Below are positions 1 to 10,657 of a DNA stretch of 64,000 nucleotides, in pieces. Each line of letters opens with the position of its first letter. Position 1 is the stretch's first letter. This DNA is from Bordetella genomosp. 1 (GTDB lineage: Bacteria > Pseudomonadota > Gammaproteobacteria > Burkholderiales > Burkholderiaceae_B): positions 496,001-560,000 of the forward strand of contig NZ_NEVL01000003.1 of NCBI RefSeq assembly GCF_002261335.1. The letters are read 5' to 3'. A model generated the notes under the pieces. That model was not told the origin of the DNA and ran no database searches. It saw nothing but the letters and a program-made list of their open reading frames with translations. The position numbers and the translations under genes were made by a program.

Positions 1-693
1 GCCGTCGAGCACGGCGCCCACGTTCTGCTGCCCGACCGCCAGCACCAGCACCTGCGGCCCGGCCGCGTTGCGGCGTACCGGGCCGGCGCCATCGGTGAGC
101 AGCAGCACGGTGCCCGCGCGCGCGGCGTCGCCGAACAGCGAGGCCGCCAGCGCGACTACGCCGTCCACGTCGCGGCCCGGCGCGGCGATCATGCCGGGTG
201 CCAGCGCATCGATGAACACGTTCAGCATGTCGCTGTCGTCGGTGGGGGGCAGCACCAGATGGGCCGTGCCGGCGTAGGCGACCAGGCCGGTGCGGGCGCC
301 GCGCCGCTCGGCGACCAGGTCGCGCAGCTTGTGCTGCACCGCTTCGAGACGGCTCGGCGCCACGTCGGTGGCCGCCATCGAGGGCGAGAGATCCACCGCG
401 GCCACGAGCGGCGCGCGGTTCTCCTGGAAGTCGGGCGCGTCGCGCTGCCACGCCGGGCCGGCCGCCGCGACGCCGCCCACGATGAGCAGCAAGGCGGCCG
501 CGTCGATGGGCCGCATGCCGCGGCTCGCCGGACCATCCACCCGCAGATACGGCAGCAGCGCGGCGTCGATGGCCGCGTGCGCATCGCGGGCGCGACGCCG
601 CATCCGCCAGGCCAGCCATAGCAGCGCGCCGGTCAGCGACACGAGCAGCCAGGCCGGGCGCAGCAGGTGCAGCGCGCTCAGGTCGAGGTCCAT
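1..693 (-). CDS. von Willebrand factor A membrane protein (BatB-like), 3' end outside window
   Basis: The first 231 codons are visible and the frame stays open to base 1, so the gene continues off the left edge. It starts at ATG 693, 16 bases inside the end of the upstream VWA gene, so translation is probably coupled. Two hydrophobic stretches (about residues 10-28 and 65-82) precede a VWA domain with a metal-site motif DLSPSMAATD near residue 100. This order (short membrane segments, then VWA) is typical of the Bat proteins encoded beside MoxR ATPases, which are thought to act in envelope stress or metal-cofactor assembly. The exact role here is unknown. Confidence 0.85.
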   Translation of the reverse strand, partial: MDLDLSALHLLRPAWLLVSLTGALLWLAWRMRRRARDAHAAIDAALLPYLRVDGPASRGMRPIDAAALLLIVGGVAAAGPAWQRDAPDFQENRAPLVAAVDLSPSMAATDVAPSRLEAVQHKLRDLVAERRGARTGLVAYAGTAHLVLPPTDDSDMLNVFIDALAPGMIAAPGRDVDGVVALAASLFGDAARAGTVLLLTDGAGPVRRNAAGPQVLVLAVGQQNVGAVLDG

Positions 694-1682
694 GCGCCCT
701 CCTCCCCGCGTGCACGCGCCGGGGCCCGCCCGGCCAGCAGGTAGGCCAGCCCCTGGCCCGCCGCCAGCAACAGCAGCGCCAGCCCCAGCGGCACCCAATA
801 GAACTCGTGCTGCACCTGGTGCCGCAGCACCTGCACCGCGCGCGGCGTGATGCGGTCGAGCTCGGCATAGACCTGCGCCAGCGCGCCGCGGTCGGCGGCC
901 GCGTAGAAGCGGCCGTGCGTGGCGGCGGCGATGGCGCGCAAGGCGTCGAAGTCGACCTTGTCCTCGCCGCTGGCCTGCGGGTCGCCGATGCCGATGGTGT
1001 GTATGGTGATGTGATGCGCCGCCGCCAGCGCGGCCGCGCGGTCGGGCGGCACCACGCTCGCGGTGTCGTTGCCGTCGGTGAGCAGGATCAGCAGCTTGTC
1101 GGGGCCCGGCGCGGCATCGAGCAGGCGGATGCCCAGGCCGATCGCGTCGCCGATGGCGGTGTGCGGCCCGGCCATGCCCGGCTCGACCTGCGCCAGCAGC
1201 CGTTGCAGCGTGGCGTGATCGAGCGTGGGCGGCGCCTGCGGATAGGCGCCGCTGCCGAACACGATCAGGCCGAGCCGGTCGTCGGCGCGCTGCCGCAGAA
1301 AGCCCGCCACCACGTCCTTGACCGCGTCCAGGCGGGACTGGACCCGGCCCTGCGGATCCTTGAAGTCGGTGGCCTCCATCGACTGCGACAGGTCGATGGC
1401 CACCATCAGGTCGCGCAAGGGGCGCTCGCGCGTGGTCGGCGGCTCGACGAACTGCGGGCGCGCGAGCGCGAGCACCAGCAGCAGCCAGACGAGCAGATTG
1501 AGCCAGCGTTGCAGGCCGTGTCCGCGCGGGCGGCCCGGCCGCAGGCCGGTCGCGCGCAGCAGCTCGGGGAAGAACGGCACGCGTAACGCGCCCTGTGCGT
1601 TCACGTAGGCGGGCAGGTAGCGCCAGGCCGCGAATGCGAGCGGCGCGAGCAACAGCAGCCAGGGGTACTCAAGCCGCCACAT
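678..1682 (-). CDS. von Willebrand factor A membrane protein (BatA-like)
   Basis: 334 residues from ATG 1682, which reads MWRLEYPWLLLLAPLA. An N-terminal membrane helix and a second near residues 58-72 are followed by a VWA domain whose metal-ion site motif DLSQSMEATD lies near residue 95. A threonine-bearing loop LLILLTDGNDT and a C-terminal helix (FYWVPLGLALLLLAAGQGLAYLLAG) end the protein. It is the BatA type: VWA domain held between membrane helices, facing the periplasm. It overlaps the DUF4381 gene upstream and the next VWA gene downstream, as in other MoxR-DUF58-DUF4381-VWA-VWA operons. Substrate or partner not known. Confidence 0.9.
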   Translation of the reverse strand: MWRLEYPWLLLLAPLAFAAWRYLPAYVNAQGALRVPFFPELLRATGLRPGRPRGHGLQRWLNLLVWLLLVLALARPQFVEPPTTRERPLRDLMVAIDLSQSMEATDFKDPQGRVQSRLDAVKDVVAGFLRQRADDRLGLIVFGSGAYPQAPPTLDHATLQRLLAQVEPGMAGPHTAIGDAIGLGIRLLDAAPGPDKLLILLTDGNDTASVVPPDRAAALAAAHHITIHTIGIGDPQASGEDKVDFDALRAIAAATHGRFYAAADRGALAQVYAELDRITPRAVQVLRHQVQHEFYWVPLGLALLLLAAGQGLAYLLAGRAPARARGEEGAWTST

Positions 1683-2163
1683 GATGTCGCTCCATCCAGC
1701 GGCGGCTGGCGCCGAACAGGCCAGCCAGCGTCTCGCGCGGCAGCGCGGCGGCGGCCGGCGGCGCATAGGCCAGCGCGCGCAGGCCTTGCGCGCTGCCCGT
1801 CGCGAAGGCCGGCGCCGGCACCTGCGCGTTGAGCCAATCGACCCAGGCCTGGCCCTCGAGCGCGGCGACCCGGCTGCGCGCCGCTGCCGGCAGGGCCGCG
1901 AGCGCGGTGCGCTTGAGCAAGGCGGGCAAGGCGCGCGCCGCGGCGGCGTCGGCGCCGGCCTGGCGCTCGAGCGCGTCGAGCGCCGCGAGCGCGGCGCGGC
2001 GGTAGCGATCGCGCCGCCACTGGCGCCACGCGCGCCATCCGAACGCGCCCGCAAGCAGCAGCACGACGGCGGCCAGCGCGGCCCAGCCCCAGGTCTGCGG
2101 CCACAGGCCCACGGCCGGCGGCAGCGGCAATTCGCGCAGATGGTCCAGGCCCGGCGCGCTCAT
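1669..2163 (-). CDS. DUF4381 family membrane protein
   Basis: 164 residues. Start ATG 2163 overlaps the TGA of the DUF58 gene (ATGA), and the 3' end overlaps the following VWA gene by 14 bases. One membrane helix lies at about residues 27-45 (WGWAALAAVVLLLAGAFGW), followed by an Arg-rich stretch WRQWRRDRYRR and a soluble alpha-helical domain containing WVDWLN. That architecture and its position between DUF58 and VWA genes match DUF4381, a short accessory protein of MoxR operons. Function is unknown; a membrane-tethered adaptor for the VWA proteins is a reasonable guess. Confidence 0.85.
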   Translation of the reverse strand: MSAPGLDHLRELPLPPAVGLWPQTWGWAALAAVVLLLAGAFGWRAWRQWRRDRYRRAALAALDALERQAGADAAAARALPALLKRTALAALPAAARSRVAALEGQAWVDWLNAQVPAPAFATGSAQGLRALAYAPPAAAALPRETLAGLFGASRRWMERHHVAA

Positions 2164-3092
2164 GGGCGGCCTCCGCCCAGGCCGCGGCGCAACTGCGCCA
2201 GCGGCGCCTCGGCGGTGGTGAACGGCAGCAGCGGCACCTGGGCTCGGCGCAGCCACTGCGCAACGGCGTCGAGCCGCCGCGCCGCCGTGTCGGCCAGGGG
2301 CGTGCGTACGGACGCGCGTCCGAGCGGCAACTCGACCTGGGCCTCGCCCTGCGACACCCACACGCGGCCGCGATCGGGCAGTGCGCGTGCCAGCGGATCG
2401 CTCACGAGCATGGCGATCACGTCGTTGTGGGCGCTCAGCTGGCGCAGGCGCCGCAGCGTCTCGTCGTCGGCGCCGGCGAAGTCGCTGATCACGCAGATCA
2501 GCCCGTCGTGCGGGGCATGCGCGGCGAGCCACGCCAGCGCCTCGTTGAGCCGGCCGGTGGCGTCGCGGGCGGGCCGCCGGGCCGACAGCGCCGCGTTTTC
2601 GCGCGCCACCGCGGCAAGCAACGCCTGCACCTGCGCACGACTGCGCAAGGGGCGCAACGTCGTCAGCCCGGTATCGGCCAGCACCACGCCGCCGACCCGG
2701 TCGCCGTGGCGGTACGCGGTCCACGCGCTCAGCGCCGCCAGCCGCGCGGCGACCGCGCACTTGAAGGCGCGCACGGAGCCGAAGTACATGTCCATGCGCT
2801 GGTCCACCGCCAGCATCACCGGCCGGTCGCGCTCCTCGGTGTAAGAACGCACGAACGCCTTGCCCAACCGCAGCGAGGCGCGCGCGTCGAGCTGGCGCAG
2901 GTCGTCGCCCGGCACGTAGCGGCGCAGTTCCGCGAAATCGAGCCCGCGCCCGCGCAGCCGCGAGCCATGCTGCCCGGCCAGGACACTGGCCAGTCTGCGC
3001 GCCGCAGAGAACTGCAGGCCCGCGGCCGCGCCTTCGAGCGCCGTCAGCTCGGCCAGCGGCACATACACGGGGGGCTCGGTGCGCGTGTCCAT
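2160..3092 (-). CDS. DUF58 domain protein of the MoxR operon
   Basis: 310 residues from ATG 3092, 8 bases after the MoxR stop. The DUF58 signature LDFAELRRYVPGDDLRQLD is at residues 51-69, followed by RASLRLGKAFVRSYTEERDR. The C-terminal two thirds fold is VWA-like in this family, although the metal-site residues are degenerate (AVDQRMDMYFGS). DUF58 proteins almost always follow MoxR genes and are thought to be their substrates or adaptors. The overlap with DUF4381 argues for co-translation. No signal peptide is seen, so it should be cytoplasmic. Confidence 0.9.
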   Translation of the reverse strand: MDTRTEPPVYVPLAELTALEGAAAGLQFSAARRLASVLAGQHGSRLRGRGLDFAELRRYVPGDDLRQLDARASLRLGKAFVRSYTEERDRPVMLAVDQRMDMYFGSVRAFKCAVAARLAALSAWTAYRHGDRVGGVVLADTGLTTLRPLRSRAQVQALLAAVARENAALSARRPARDATGRLNEALAWLAAHAPHDGLICVISDFAGADDETLRRLRQLSAHNDVIAMLVSDPLARALPDRGRVWVSQGEAQVELPLGRASVRTPLADTAARRLDAVAQWLRRAQVPLLPFTTAEAPLAQLRRGLGGGRP

Positions 3093-3100
3093 GCTGCGTC

Positions 3101-4072
<972 letters not shown>

Positions 4073-4199
4073 GCTTTCCCCTCTCCCGATGGTTCGTGTC
4101 CCGCGCCCGCCTGGCATGCAGCGGCCCCGCAATCCCTGGCGCACGCGGCGTCCGGGAGACTTTCGAAACGATGGTTGCACCCGCCCGGGACACGCGTTG

Positions 4200-4311
4200 A
4201 ATGACGTGCGTTGGGCGACGCGCGTTCAGCGACGCGCGCTCAGCGACGCGCGCTCAGCGACGCGCGCTCAGCGACGCGCGTTCAGCGACGCGCGCTCAGC
4301 GACGTGCGCTA
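4200..4311. repeat. 14-bp tandem repeat, about 8 copies
   Basis: The unit AGCGACGCGCGCTC is repeated head to tail: 4228, 4242, 4256, 4270 (one change), 4284, with diverged flanking copies at 4214, 4298 and 4200. The last copies contain the stop codon of the FGE-like gene (TAG at 4311-4309). The array fills most of the gap between that gene and moxR. The unit is not a multiple of three. It has no T-tract, so it is not a plain intrinsic terminator; it is a candidate for copy-number variation. Confidence 0.85.
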
Positions 4312-5466
4312 GCGGCTCGCGACGCTTTGCGGCCTGGCCTGCGCCGCCTGCCATTGCGCGGTCGTCATGACCGTGCGAAAACCCAGGTGCGACATGCCGT
4401 TGAACGGATCGGTGCCGCGCCGGGCGCTGGCCCGATAGCTGATGCAGTAGGTGTCGCTGCACAGGAACGAGCCGCCGCGCGTGACGCGCTTGGGCGCGCC
4501 CTGCGGCACGTTGCCGTCGTCGGGATCGAAGCTGTCGGCGGGGCCCGCGGGATCCTGCACGGGCTCGCGGTAGCGGGCCTGGGTCTGGAAGGCGTCGGCC
4601 CGGTACCAGTCGGCCGTCCACTGCCAGACGTTGCCGGCCATGTCGTAGAGCCCGTAGCCGTTGGGCGAGAAGCTGCCGACGGCGGTGGTGCCGACCTGCA
4701 CCTTCTCGTCTTTCACGACCGGAAAGGGCTGCTGCTGGCGCGTGTCCCAGATGTTGGCCATGGCCTGGCCGTTCGGAGCCAGCTCGTTGCCCCAGGCATA
4801 GGTGGCCTGTTCGAGCCCGCCGCGCGCGGCCAGCTCCCACTCGGCCTCGGTCGGCAGGCGCTTGCCGGCCCAGCGCGCATACGCCTGGGCATCGTCATAC
4901 GACACCTGCACCACCGGGTGATCGTCCTTGCCGTCGATGTTGCTGCCCGGGCCCTGCGGATGGCGCCAGTCCGCGCCGGCCACGAAGCGCCACCAGCGCG
5001 TGTAGTCGCGCAGCGACACCTCGGTCTCCGTGCCCACGAACACCATGGCGCCGGGCACCAGCAGGCTGTCGTCGGGCCGCGGCGTGCCGGGCGGCAATTG
5101 CGGTTTGAGGTCTTCCCAGCGCGGTTTCTGCTCGGCGGTCGTGACGTAGCCGGTGGCTTCGACGAAGCGGCGGAATTCGGCGTTGGTGACGTGATGCACG
5201 TCCATCCAGAAGCCCGACACGCGCACCGGGTGCGCCGGCCGCTCGTTGGGCTGGGACATCTTGTGGTCGTTGCCCATCAGGAATTCGCTGGCGGGAATCC
5301 AGGCCATGCCGGCCGGACCGCTGCGGCCGTCGCCGAGTTTCACCACCGGTGTCCTGGCGTCCGCGGGCCCCTGCGCCATCGTCGTGGTGGCCAGATACAG
5401 GCTCAATGCACCGGCCGCCGCAACAATCGCGGCCGCCGCCCAACCGATCTTCAGTCTCTGCTTCAC
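4309..5466 (-). CDS. Formylglycine-generating enzyme-like (SUMF1) protein with N-terminal membrane anchor
   Basis: 385 residues from GTG 5466 (a TTG at 5487 is an alternative; a GGGAGAAGG site sits just before). Residues 8-30 form one hydrophobic anchor or uncleaved signal. The rest is an FGE-sulfatase domain: GMAWIPASEFLMG, PAHPVRVSGFWMD, VTNAEFRRFV, LPTEAEWELAARGG, GNVWQWTADWY, VTRGGSF and a closing LGFRTV. Both cysteines of the active site motif are present, CSDTYC at residues 336-341. In known FGEs this pair binds copper and oxidises a sulfatase cysteine to formylglycine. Some SUMF1 relatives lack them and do other jobs. No sulfatase gene is in the window, so the target is unknown. Confidence 0.85.
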   Translation of the reverse strand: MKQRLKIGWAAAAIVAAAGALSLYLATTTMAQGPADARTPVVKLGDGRSGPAGMAWIPASEFLMGNDHKMSQPNERPAHPVRVSGFWMDVHHVTNAEFRRFVEATGYVTTAEQKPRWEDLKPQLPPGTPRPDDSLLVPGAMVFVGTETEVSLRDYTRWWRFVAGADWRHPQGPGSNIDGKDDHPVVQVSYDDAQAYARWAGKRLPTEAEWELAARGGLEQATYAWGNELAPNGQAMANIWDTRQQQPFPVVKDEKVQVGTTAVGSFSPNGYGLYDMAGNVWQWTADWYRADAFQTQARYREPVQDPAGPADSFDPDDGNVPQGAPKRVTRGGSFLCSDTYCISYRASARRGTDPFNGMSHLGFRTVMTTAQWQAAQARPQSVASR

Positions 5467-5750
5467 CAACCTTCTCCCAGATTCCAACCGAAACGCGGGG
5501 CGCCTTACGACGCAGAAGATGACTTGCCTTACTGAATCACACGATGGGCCGACCCGATTGCGGGGCCGGCAAGTAGCCGTTCAAGGATACCGAGACTCTT
5601 CGATATATTCCAGCATATTTGCGATCATGGTGTCATAACGACGCGCGGGTCTTTCGCGCGCCACCGTCGCACCGGCGCGAGGGCTCGCGTCGCGTCGGCG
5701 CGGCTCGGTCTCGCAACCCGCCGGCGCGCGCCGCGCGCGATGCCGGGATC

Positions 5751-6158
5751 TCAGCGCAGGCGTGCGCGCCTGGCGCGGCGCAGCAGCACCACGCCGCCGA
5801 TGATGAGGCCGAGCATGATGACGATCATCGGCAGGCCCATGATCAGAAACACGAAGAAGGCAGCGGTCTTCTCGTCGCGGTCGAGCCCGCCCTGCTGGAA
5901 CAGCGTCGGCACCAGGACGGCGAAGGCGTAGAACCCGACCGCCACGCCCACGGTCACCAGCGCCCAGCCGAGCCGCCGGTCCTCGGCCACGCGCCGCGCC
6001 AGGATCCATGCCACCAGCGCAGCAACGGCCAGCGCCAGCAGCGGCGCCAGGAACGGCGCGGTGCCGTAGAGCCAGAACTGCAGCGGGCCCTGGACGAGGT
6101 AGCCGGTGACCAGCCCCGCCAGAACCGGGATGCCCCACTTGTTGATCGTTGGATTCAT
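5751..6158 (-). CDS. Small membrane protein of unknown function
   Basis: 135 residues from ATG 6158 (MNPTINKWGIPVLAG). Four hydrophobic helices are visible, roughly residues 8-25, 33-52, 63-86 and 100-126, with a short charged loop GGLDRDEKT between the last two and a basic tail LLRRARRARLR. I do not recognise a named family. It stands alone, divergent from the mdtABC operon, with the FGE-like gene downstream on the same strand after about 280 bases that hold only AT-rich promoter-like sequence near 5590-5640. Confidence 0.7.
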   Translation of the reverse strand: MNPTINKWGIPVLAGLVTGYLVQGPLQFWLYGTAPFLAPLLALAVAALVAWILARRVAEDRRLGWALVTVGVAVGFYAFAVLVPTLFQQGGLDRDEKTAAFFVFLIMGLPMIVIMLGLIIGGVVLLRRARRARLR

Positions 6159-6365
6159 GTGCCTCGCCTGGTGGAAGGGAATACGGACAGCGCCCTGGGC
6201 GCGCCGCGCGGGGTCGGCCGGGTTCGCCCCTGGCGTGCCCCGTTTGCGCAGCGCGCCGGCGGGGCCGGTGCCGCCCGCCCGGATCGGGTGCCCCGAGTCT
6301 ACTCGAACCGGCCCTCGATTCCCGCACCGCTCGTCCTGCGCCGCGCTCGGCCCGCCTCGGTACAA

Positions 6366-6384
6366 AAGAATGACTCTCATTCTT
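6366..6384. promoter_or_regulatory. Fur-box-like 19-bp palindrome upstream of mdtABC
   Basis: AAGAATGACTCTCATTCTT is a perfect inverted repeat with 8-base arms and a 3-base centre. Aligned with the 19-bp Fur consensus GATAATGATAATCATTATC it matches at 12 positions, including AATGA and TCATT in register. A -10-like TAGAAT follows at 6391-6396, so a bound repressor would block the promoter. It lies about 33 bases before the mdtA start. Confidence 0.5.
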
Positions 6385-6416
6385 ATCATATAGAATACGG
6401 GCCGGATCTCCTTTTC

Positions 6417-7595
6417 ATGGTTTTGTCAGCGCAGATGGCCCAGCCCTCCTACGCCGGCCCATCCCGCCATCGCCGCCTCGTGCATGCCGCCCTGCTGGTG
6501 CTGGTCGTGCTCGGATTGTGGTTCTGGTGGCGCGCGCCGGGCTCCCCCAAGCCGCCCGGTCGGGCGCAGCAGCCGGTGCCCGTCGAGGTGGCGCGCGTGC
6601 GCGCCGCGCCGCTGCAATTGCAGCTCCATGCGCTCGGCACCGTCACCCCGCTCACCCAGGTGTTGCTGCGGCCGCAGGTCGACGGCGAACTGCTGCGGCT
6701 GCACTACGCCGAAGGCCAGACCGTGGCGGCCGGCGACCTGTTGGCCGAGGTCGATGCGCGGCCGTTCCGCCTGGCGCTGGCGCAGGCCGAGGGCCGGCTC
6801 GCGCAGACTCGCGCGCAGCTCGACAACGCGCGTGCCGACCTCGGCCGCTTCGAGGCGCTGGCGCGGCGCGACTCGGTGGCACGGCAACAGCTCGACGGCG
6901 CGCGCACGGCCGTCGAACGCCTGAGCGGCCAGCTCGCGCGCGACCGCGCCGGAGTTGACGAGGCCGAACGCCGGCTGTCGCACACCCGCATCGTGGCGCC
7001 GCTCACGGGCCGCATCGGCCTGCGCCGCATCGACGCCGGCAACCACGTGCGCGCCGCCGACGCCACGGGCCTCGCCACGCTGGTGCAGATGAGCCCGATC
7101 TCCGTCATGTTCAGCGTGCCGGACTCGCGGCTGGACCTGCTGCGGCAGGCGCTGGGCCGCGCCGGCACGCTCGAGGTCGAGGCCTGGGACGCCGACGACC
7201 GCCGCGTCGTGGCGCGCGGCGCGCTCACCGCGCTGGACAACCGCATCGCGGCCGGCAGCGGCACCGTGCGGCTGCGCGCCCACTTCGACAACGCCGCCGG
7301 CACGCTCTTCCCCAATCAGTTCGTCAACATCCGCGTCACGCTGGTGCAGGAAGACCAGTCCCTGACCGTGCCGGCCGCGTCGGTGCAGTACGGCGCCGAG
7401 GGCCCGTACGCCTATGTGATCGACGCCGAAGACAAGGCGCGCCGCAAGCCGATCGCCGTGGGCCTGGCCAGCGGCGGGCGCATCGCGGTGACCGACGGCC
7501 TGGCGGCCGGCGAGCGCGTGGTGGTCGAGGGTGTGGACCGCCTGAACGAAGGCCGCGCCACACGGGTGCTGGCCGAGCAGGAACCGCAATCATGA
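6417..7595 (+). CDS. mdtA: RND efflux periplasmic adaptor (MdtA-like)
   Basis: 392 residues from ATG 6417; ATG 6435 is also possible because neither has a strong ribosome site. A membrane anchor at about residues 20-38 ([16 protein letters not shown]) is followed by a biotinyl-lipoyl half motif ([19 protein letters not shown]), a long coiled-coil hairpin rich in Ala, Arg and Leu (about 120-190), the second lipoyl half ([20 protein letters not shown]) and beta-barrel domains. It links the inner-membrane pump to an outer-membrane channel. Its stop overlaps the mdtB start (ATGA). No outer-membrane factor gene is nearby, so a channel encoded elsewhere must be used. Confidence 0.9.
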   Translation: MVLSAQMAQPSYAGPSRHRRLVHAALLVLVVLGLWFWWRAPGSPKPPGRAQQPVPVEVARVRAAPLQLQLHALGTVTPLTQVLLRPQVDGELLRLHYAEGQTVAAGDLLAEVDARPFRLALAQAEGRLAQTRAQLDNARADLGRFEALARRDSVARQQLDGARTAVERLSGQLARDRAGVDEAERRLSHTRIVAPLTGRIGLRRIDAGNHVRAADATGLATLVQMSPISVMFSVPDSRLDLLRQALGRAGTLEVEAWDADDRRVVARGALTALDNRIAAGSGTVRLRAHFDNAAGTLFPNQFVNIRVTLVQEDQSLTVPAASVQYGAEGPYAYVIDAEDKARRKPIAVGLASGGRIAVTDGLAAGERVVVEGVDRLNEGRATRVLAEQEPQS

Positions 7596-10500
7596 GTCTC
7601 TCGCGCCCCTTCATCCTGCGCCCGGTCGCCACCAGCTTCCTGACGATCGCGCTGCTGCTCTCGGGCATCCTGGCCTGGCGCATGCTGCCGGTGGCCGCGC
7701 TGCCGCAGGTCGACTACCCCATCATCCAGGTCACCACCGCCTACCCGGGCGCCGGGCCGAACGTGATGGCGCGCGCCGTGACCGCGCCGCTGGAGCGGCG
7801 CCTGGGCCAGATCCCCGGCCTCAAACAGATGGCCTCGTCGAGCGGCGCCGGGGTGTCGGTGATCACCTTGCAGTTCGCCCTCACCGTGCCGCTGGGCGCG
7901 GCCGAGCAGGAGGTGCAGGCCGCCATCAGCGCCAGCGGCAGCCTGCTGCCCGACGACCTGCCCGCCCCGCCGGTCTACCGCAAGGTCAATCCGGCCGACG
8001 TGCCCATCCTCACCCTGGCCGTGACCTCCGACACGATGCCGCTGCCGGAGGTGCACGATCTGGTCGACACGCGCATGACGCAGCGCCTCTCGCAGCTCTC
8101 GGGCGTGGGCATGGTGAGCGTGGCGGGTGGCCAGCGTCCGGCCGTGCGGGTGCAGGTCAACCCGATGGCGCTGGCCGCGCGCGGCCTGCAGCTGGCCGAC
8201 GTGCAGGAGGCGATCAACAAGGCCAACAGCAACCAGCCCAAGGGCAGCTTCGACGGGCCGGTGCGCTCGGTCATCATGGACGCCAACGACCAGCTCCAGA
8301 GCGCCGACGAGTACCGCGACCTGATCGTGGCCTGGCGCAACGACGCGCCGGTGCGACTGGGCGACGTGGCCCGCATCGAGCACGGCGCCGAAGACCGCTA
8401 CCTGGCCGCCTGGGTCGACCGCCAGCCCGCCGTCCTCATCAACATCCAGCGCCAGCCCGGCGCCAACGTGATCGAGGTGGCCAACCAGGTGAAGGCGCTG
8501 CTGCCGCAACTGACGGCCTCGCTGCCCGCGGCGGCCCGGCTGCAGGTGCTGACCGACCGCACAGAAAGCATCCGCGCCTCGGTGCGCGGCGTGCAATGGG
8601 AGCTGATGTTCGCCGTCGGCCTGGTGGTGATGGTGACCTTCCTGTTCCTGCGCAACCTGCCCGCCACGCTGATCCCGAGCCTGGCCGTGCCGCTGTCGCT
8701 GATCGGCACCTTCGGCGTGATGCACCTGGCGGGCTTCTCCACCAACAACCTCACGCTGATGGCGCTCACCATCGGCGCGGGCTTCGTGGTGGACGACGCC
8801 ATCGTGATGCTGGAGAACATCGCGCGCTACCGCGAACAGGGCATGAACCGCCTCGCCGCCGCGCTCAAGGGCGCCGGCCAGATCGGCTTCACGCTGGTGT
8901 CGCTGACGCTCTCGCTCATCGCCGTGCTGATCCCGCTGCTCTTCATGGAGGACGTGGTGGGCCGGCTGTTCCGCGAGTTCGCGATCACGCTGGCGGTGGC
9001 GATCCTGATCTCGCTGGCAGTCTCGCTCACCCTCACGCCGATGATGTGCGCCTACCTGCTGCCCGACCATGCCGAGCGCCGGGACGGTGTGATGGACCGC
9101 CTGCAGGCCTGGTACGGCCGCTGCCTCGATGCGACGCTGCGCCACCAGAAGCTCACGCTGCTGGTGATGCTCGCCACCGTGGCGCTCACCGCCCTGCTCT
9201 ATCTGGCGGTGCCCAAGGGCTTCTTCCCGGTGCAGGACAGCGGCGTGCTGCAGGGCGTGACCGAGTCGTCGCAGAGCGTGTCGTACGCCAGCATGGCGCA
9301 GCGCCAGCAGGCCATGGCCGCCGCCCTGCTCGACGACCCGGACGTGCAGAGCCTGTCGTCCTTCATCGGCGTGGACAGCATCAACACCACGCTCAACACC
9401 GGCCGGCTGCTGATCAATCTCAAGCCCTGGCGCGAGCGCAGCGCGCCGCTGGACGCGATCATCGCCCGCCTGAACCAGCGTGCCGCCGGCGTGGCGCACA
9501 TGCAGTTGTATCTGCAACCGGTGCAGGAGCTCAACATCGAAGACCGCGTCGGCCGCGGCCAGTATCAGTTCACCCTCACCTCGCCCGACGGCGCGCTGCT
9601 GTCGCACTGGACCGATGCCCTGCTGCGCGAGCTGGCGGGCTCGACGGTGCTGGCCGAGGTCTCGGCCGACCTGCAGGCCGGCGGCCGCCAGGCCTATCTG
9701 CAGGTGTCGCGCGACACCGCCGCGCGCCTGGGCCTGACCATGGACGACGTGGTGCAGGCGCTCTACAACGCCTTCGGCCAGCGCCAGATCGCCACGCTCT
9801 TCACGCAGTCGAACCAGTATCGCGTGGTGCTGGAGATCGACCGCGCGCTCGCCGCCGACCCGCAGGCGCTCGAACGCGTCCACCTGCAGACCGCCGCCGG
9901 CCAGCCGATTCCGCTGTCCGCGCTCGCCACCGTGGTGGAACGCGCCGCGCCGCTGTCGATCAGCCACCTGGGGCAGTTCCCGGCGGTAAACCTGTCGTTC
10001 AATCTGCAGCCGGGCGCGTCGCTGGGCGAGGCGGTGCAGGCGATCGAGGCCGCGCGCAGCGCCATCGCCATGCCGGCCAGCGTCGAGCTGCGGCTGCAGG
10101 GCGCCGCCGCCGCCTTCGAAGCCTCGCTGTCGAACACGCTCTGGCTCATGCTCGCCGCCGTGGTCACCATGTACCTGGTGCTGGGCATGCTCTATGAGAG
10201 CGCGATCCACCCGGTCACGATTCTCTCCACCCTGCCCTCGGCCACGGTCGGCGCGCTGCTGGCGCTGCTGCTGTCGGGCCGCGCGCTCGACCTGATCGCG
10301 GTGATCGGCATCATCCTGCTGATCGGGCTGGTCAAGAAGAACGGCATCATGATGGTGGACTTCGCCCTCGAGGCGGAGCGCCAGCGCGGCCTCGCGCCGC
10401 TGGCCGCGATCCGCGAAGCGGCGCTGCTGCGCCTGCGGCCCATCCTCATGACCACGCTGGCCGCGCTGGTCGGCGCGCTGCCGCTCATGCTGGCCAGCGG

Positions 10501-10657
10501 CTCGGGCGCCGAGCTGCGCCAGCCGCTCGGCCTGGTGATGGTGGGCGGGCTGGTGGTGAGCCAGGTGCTGACGCTGTTCACCACGCCCGCGGTGTATCTG
10601 TTCTTCCACCGGCTGGGCCAGCGCAAGCCGGCGGCGGCGCCGGCCCGCCAGCCATGA
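7592..10657 (+). CDS. mdtB: RND multidrug efflux pump subunit (MdtB-like)
   Basis: 1021 residues, the normal length for the HAE-1 RND family. The N-terminus starts with [19 protein letters not shown], and the first periplasmic loop begins [18 protein letters not shown]. The proton-relay aspartate pair in TM4 is in [13 protein letters not shown] (about residues 400-402) and the TM10 lysine in [13 protein letters not shown] (about 914). Together with MdtC it should form a heterotrimer, as in the E. coli MdtBC pump. It overlaps mdtA and mdtC by ATGA junctions, so one transcript is expected. Confidence 0.93.
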   Translation: MSLSRPFILRPVATSFLTIALLLSGILAWRMLPVAALPQVDYPIIQVTTAYPGAGPNVMARAVTAPLERRLGQIPGLKQMASSSGAGVSVITLQFALTVPLGAAEQEVQAAISASGSLLPDDLPAPPVYRKVNPADVPILTLAVTSDTMPLPEVHDLVDTRMTQRLSQLSGVGMVSVAGGQRPAVRVQVNPMALAARGLQLADVQEAINKANSNQPKGSFDGPVRSVIMDANDQLQSADEYRDLIVAWRNDAPVRLGDVARIEHGAEDRYLAAWVDRQPAVLINIQRQPGANVIEVANQVKALLPQLTASLPAAARLQVLTDRTESIRASVRGVQWELMFAVGLVVMVTFLFLRNLPATLIPSLAVPLSLIGTFGVMHLAGFSTNNLTLMALTIGAGFVVDDAIVMLENIARYREQGMNRLAAALKGAGQIGFTLVSLTLSLIAVLIPLLFMEDVVGRLFREFAITLAVAILISLAVSLTLTPMMCAYLLPDHAERRDGVMDRLQAWYGRCLDATLRHQKLTLLVMLATVALTALLYLAVPKGFFPVQDSGVLQGVTESSQSVSYASMAQRQQAMAAALLDDPDVQSLSSFIGVDSINTTLNTGRLLINLKPWRERSAPLDAIIARLNQRAAGVAHMQLYLQPVQELNIEDRVGRGQYQFTLTSPDGALLSHWTDALLRELAGSTVLAEVSADLQAGGRQAYLQVSRDTAARLGLTMDDVVQALYNAFGQRQIATLFTQSNQYRVVLEIDRALAADPQALERVHLQTAAGQPIPLSALATVVERAAPLSISHLGQFPAVNLSFNLQPGASLGEAVQAIEAARSAIAMPASVELRLQGAAAAFEASLSNTLWLMLAAVVTMYLVLGMLYESAIHPVTILSTLPSATVGALLALLLSGRALDLIAVIGIILLIGLVKKNGIMMVDFALEAERQRGLAPLAAIREAALLRLRPILMTTLAALVGALPLMLASGSGAELRQPLGLVMVGGLVVSQVLTLFTTPAVYLFFHRLGQRKPAAAPARQP

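Noticed and set aside
7412..10609. Very long minus-strand open frame (about 1065 codons) opposite mdtB
   Set aside because: It is the antisense shadow of a clear RND gene; its translation is rich in His, Arg, Gln and Gly and has no domain. GC-rich codon use keeps such frames open.
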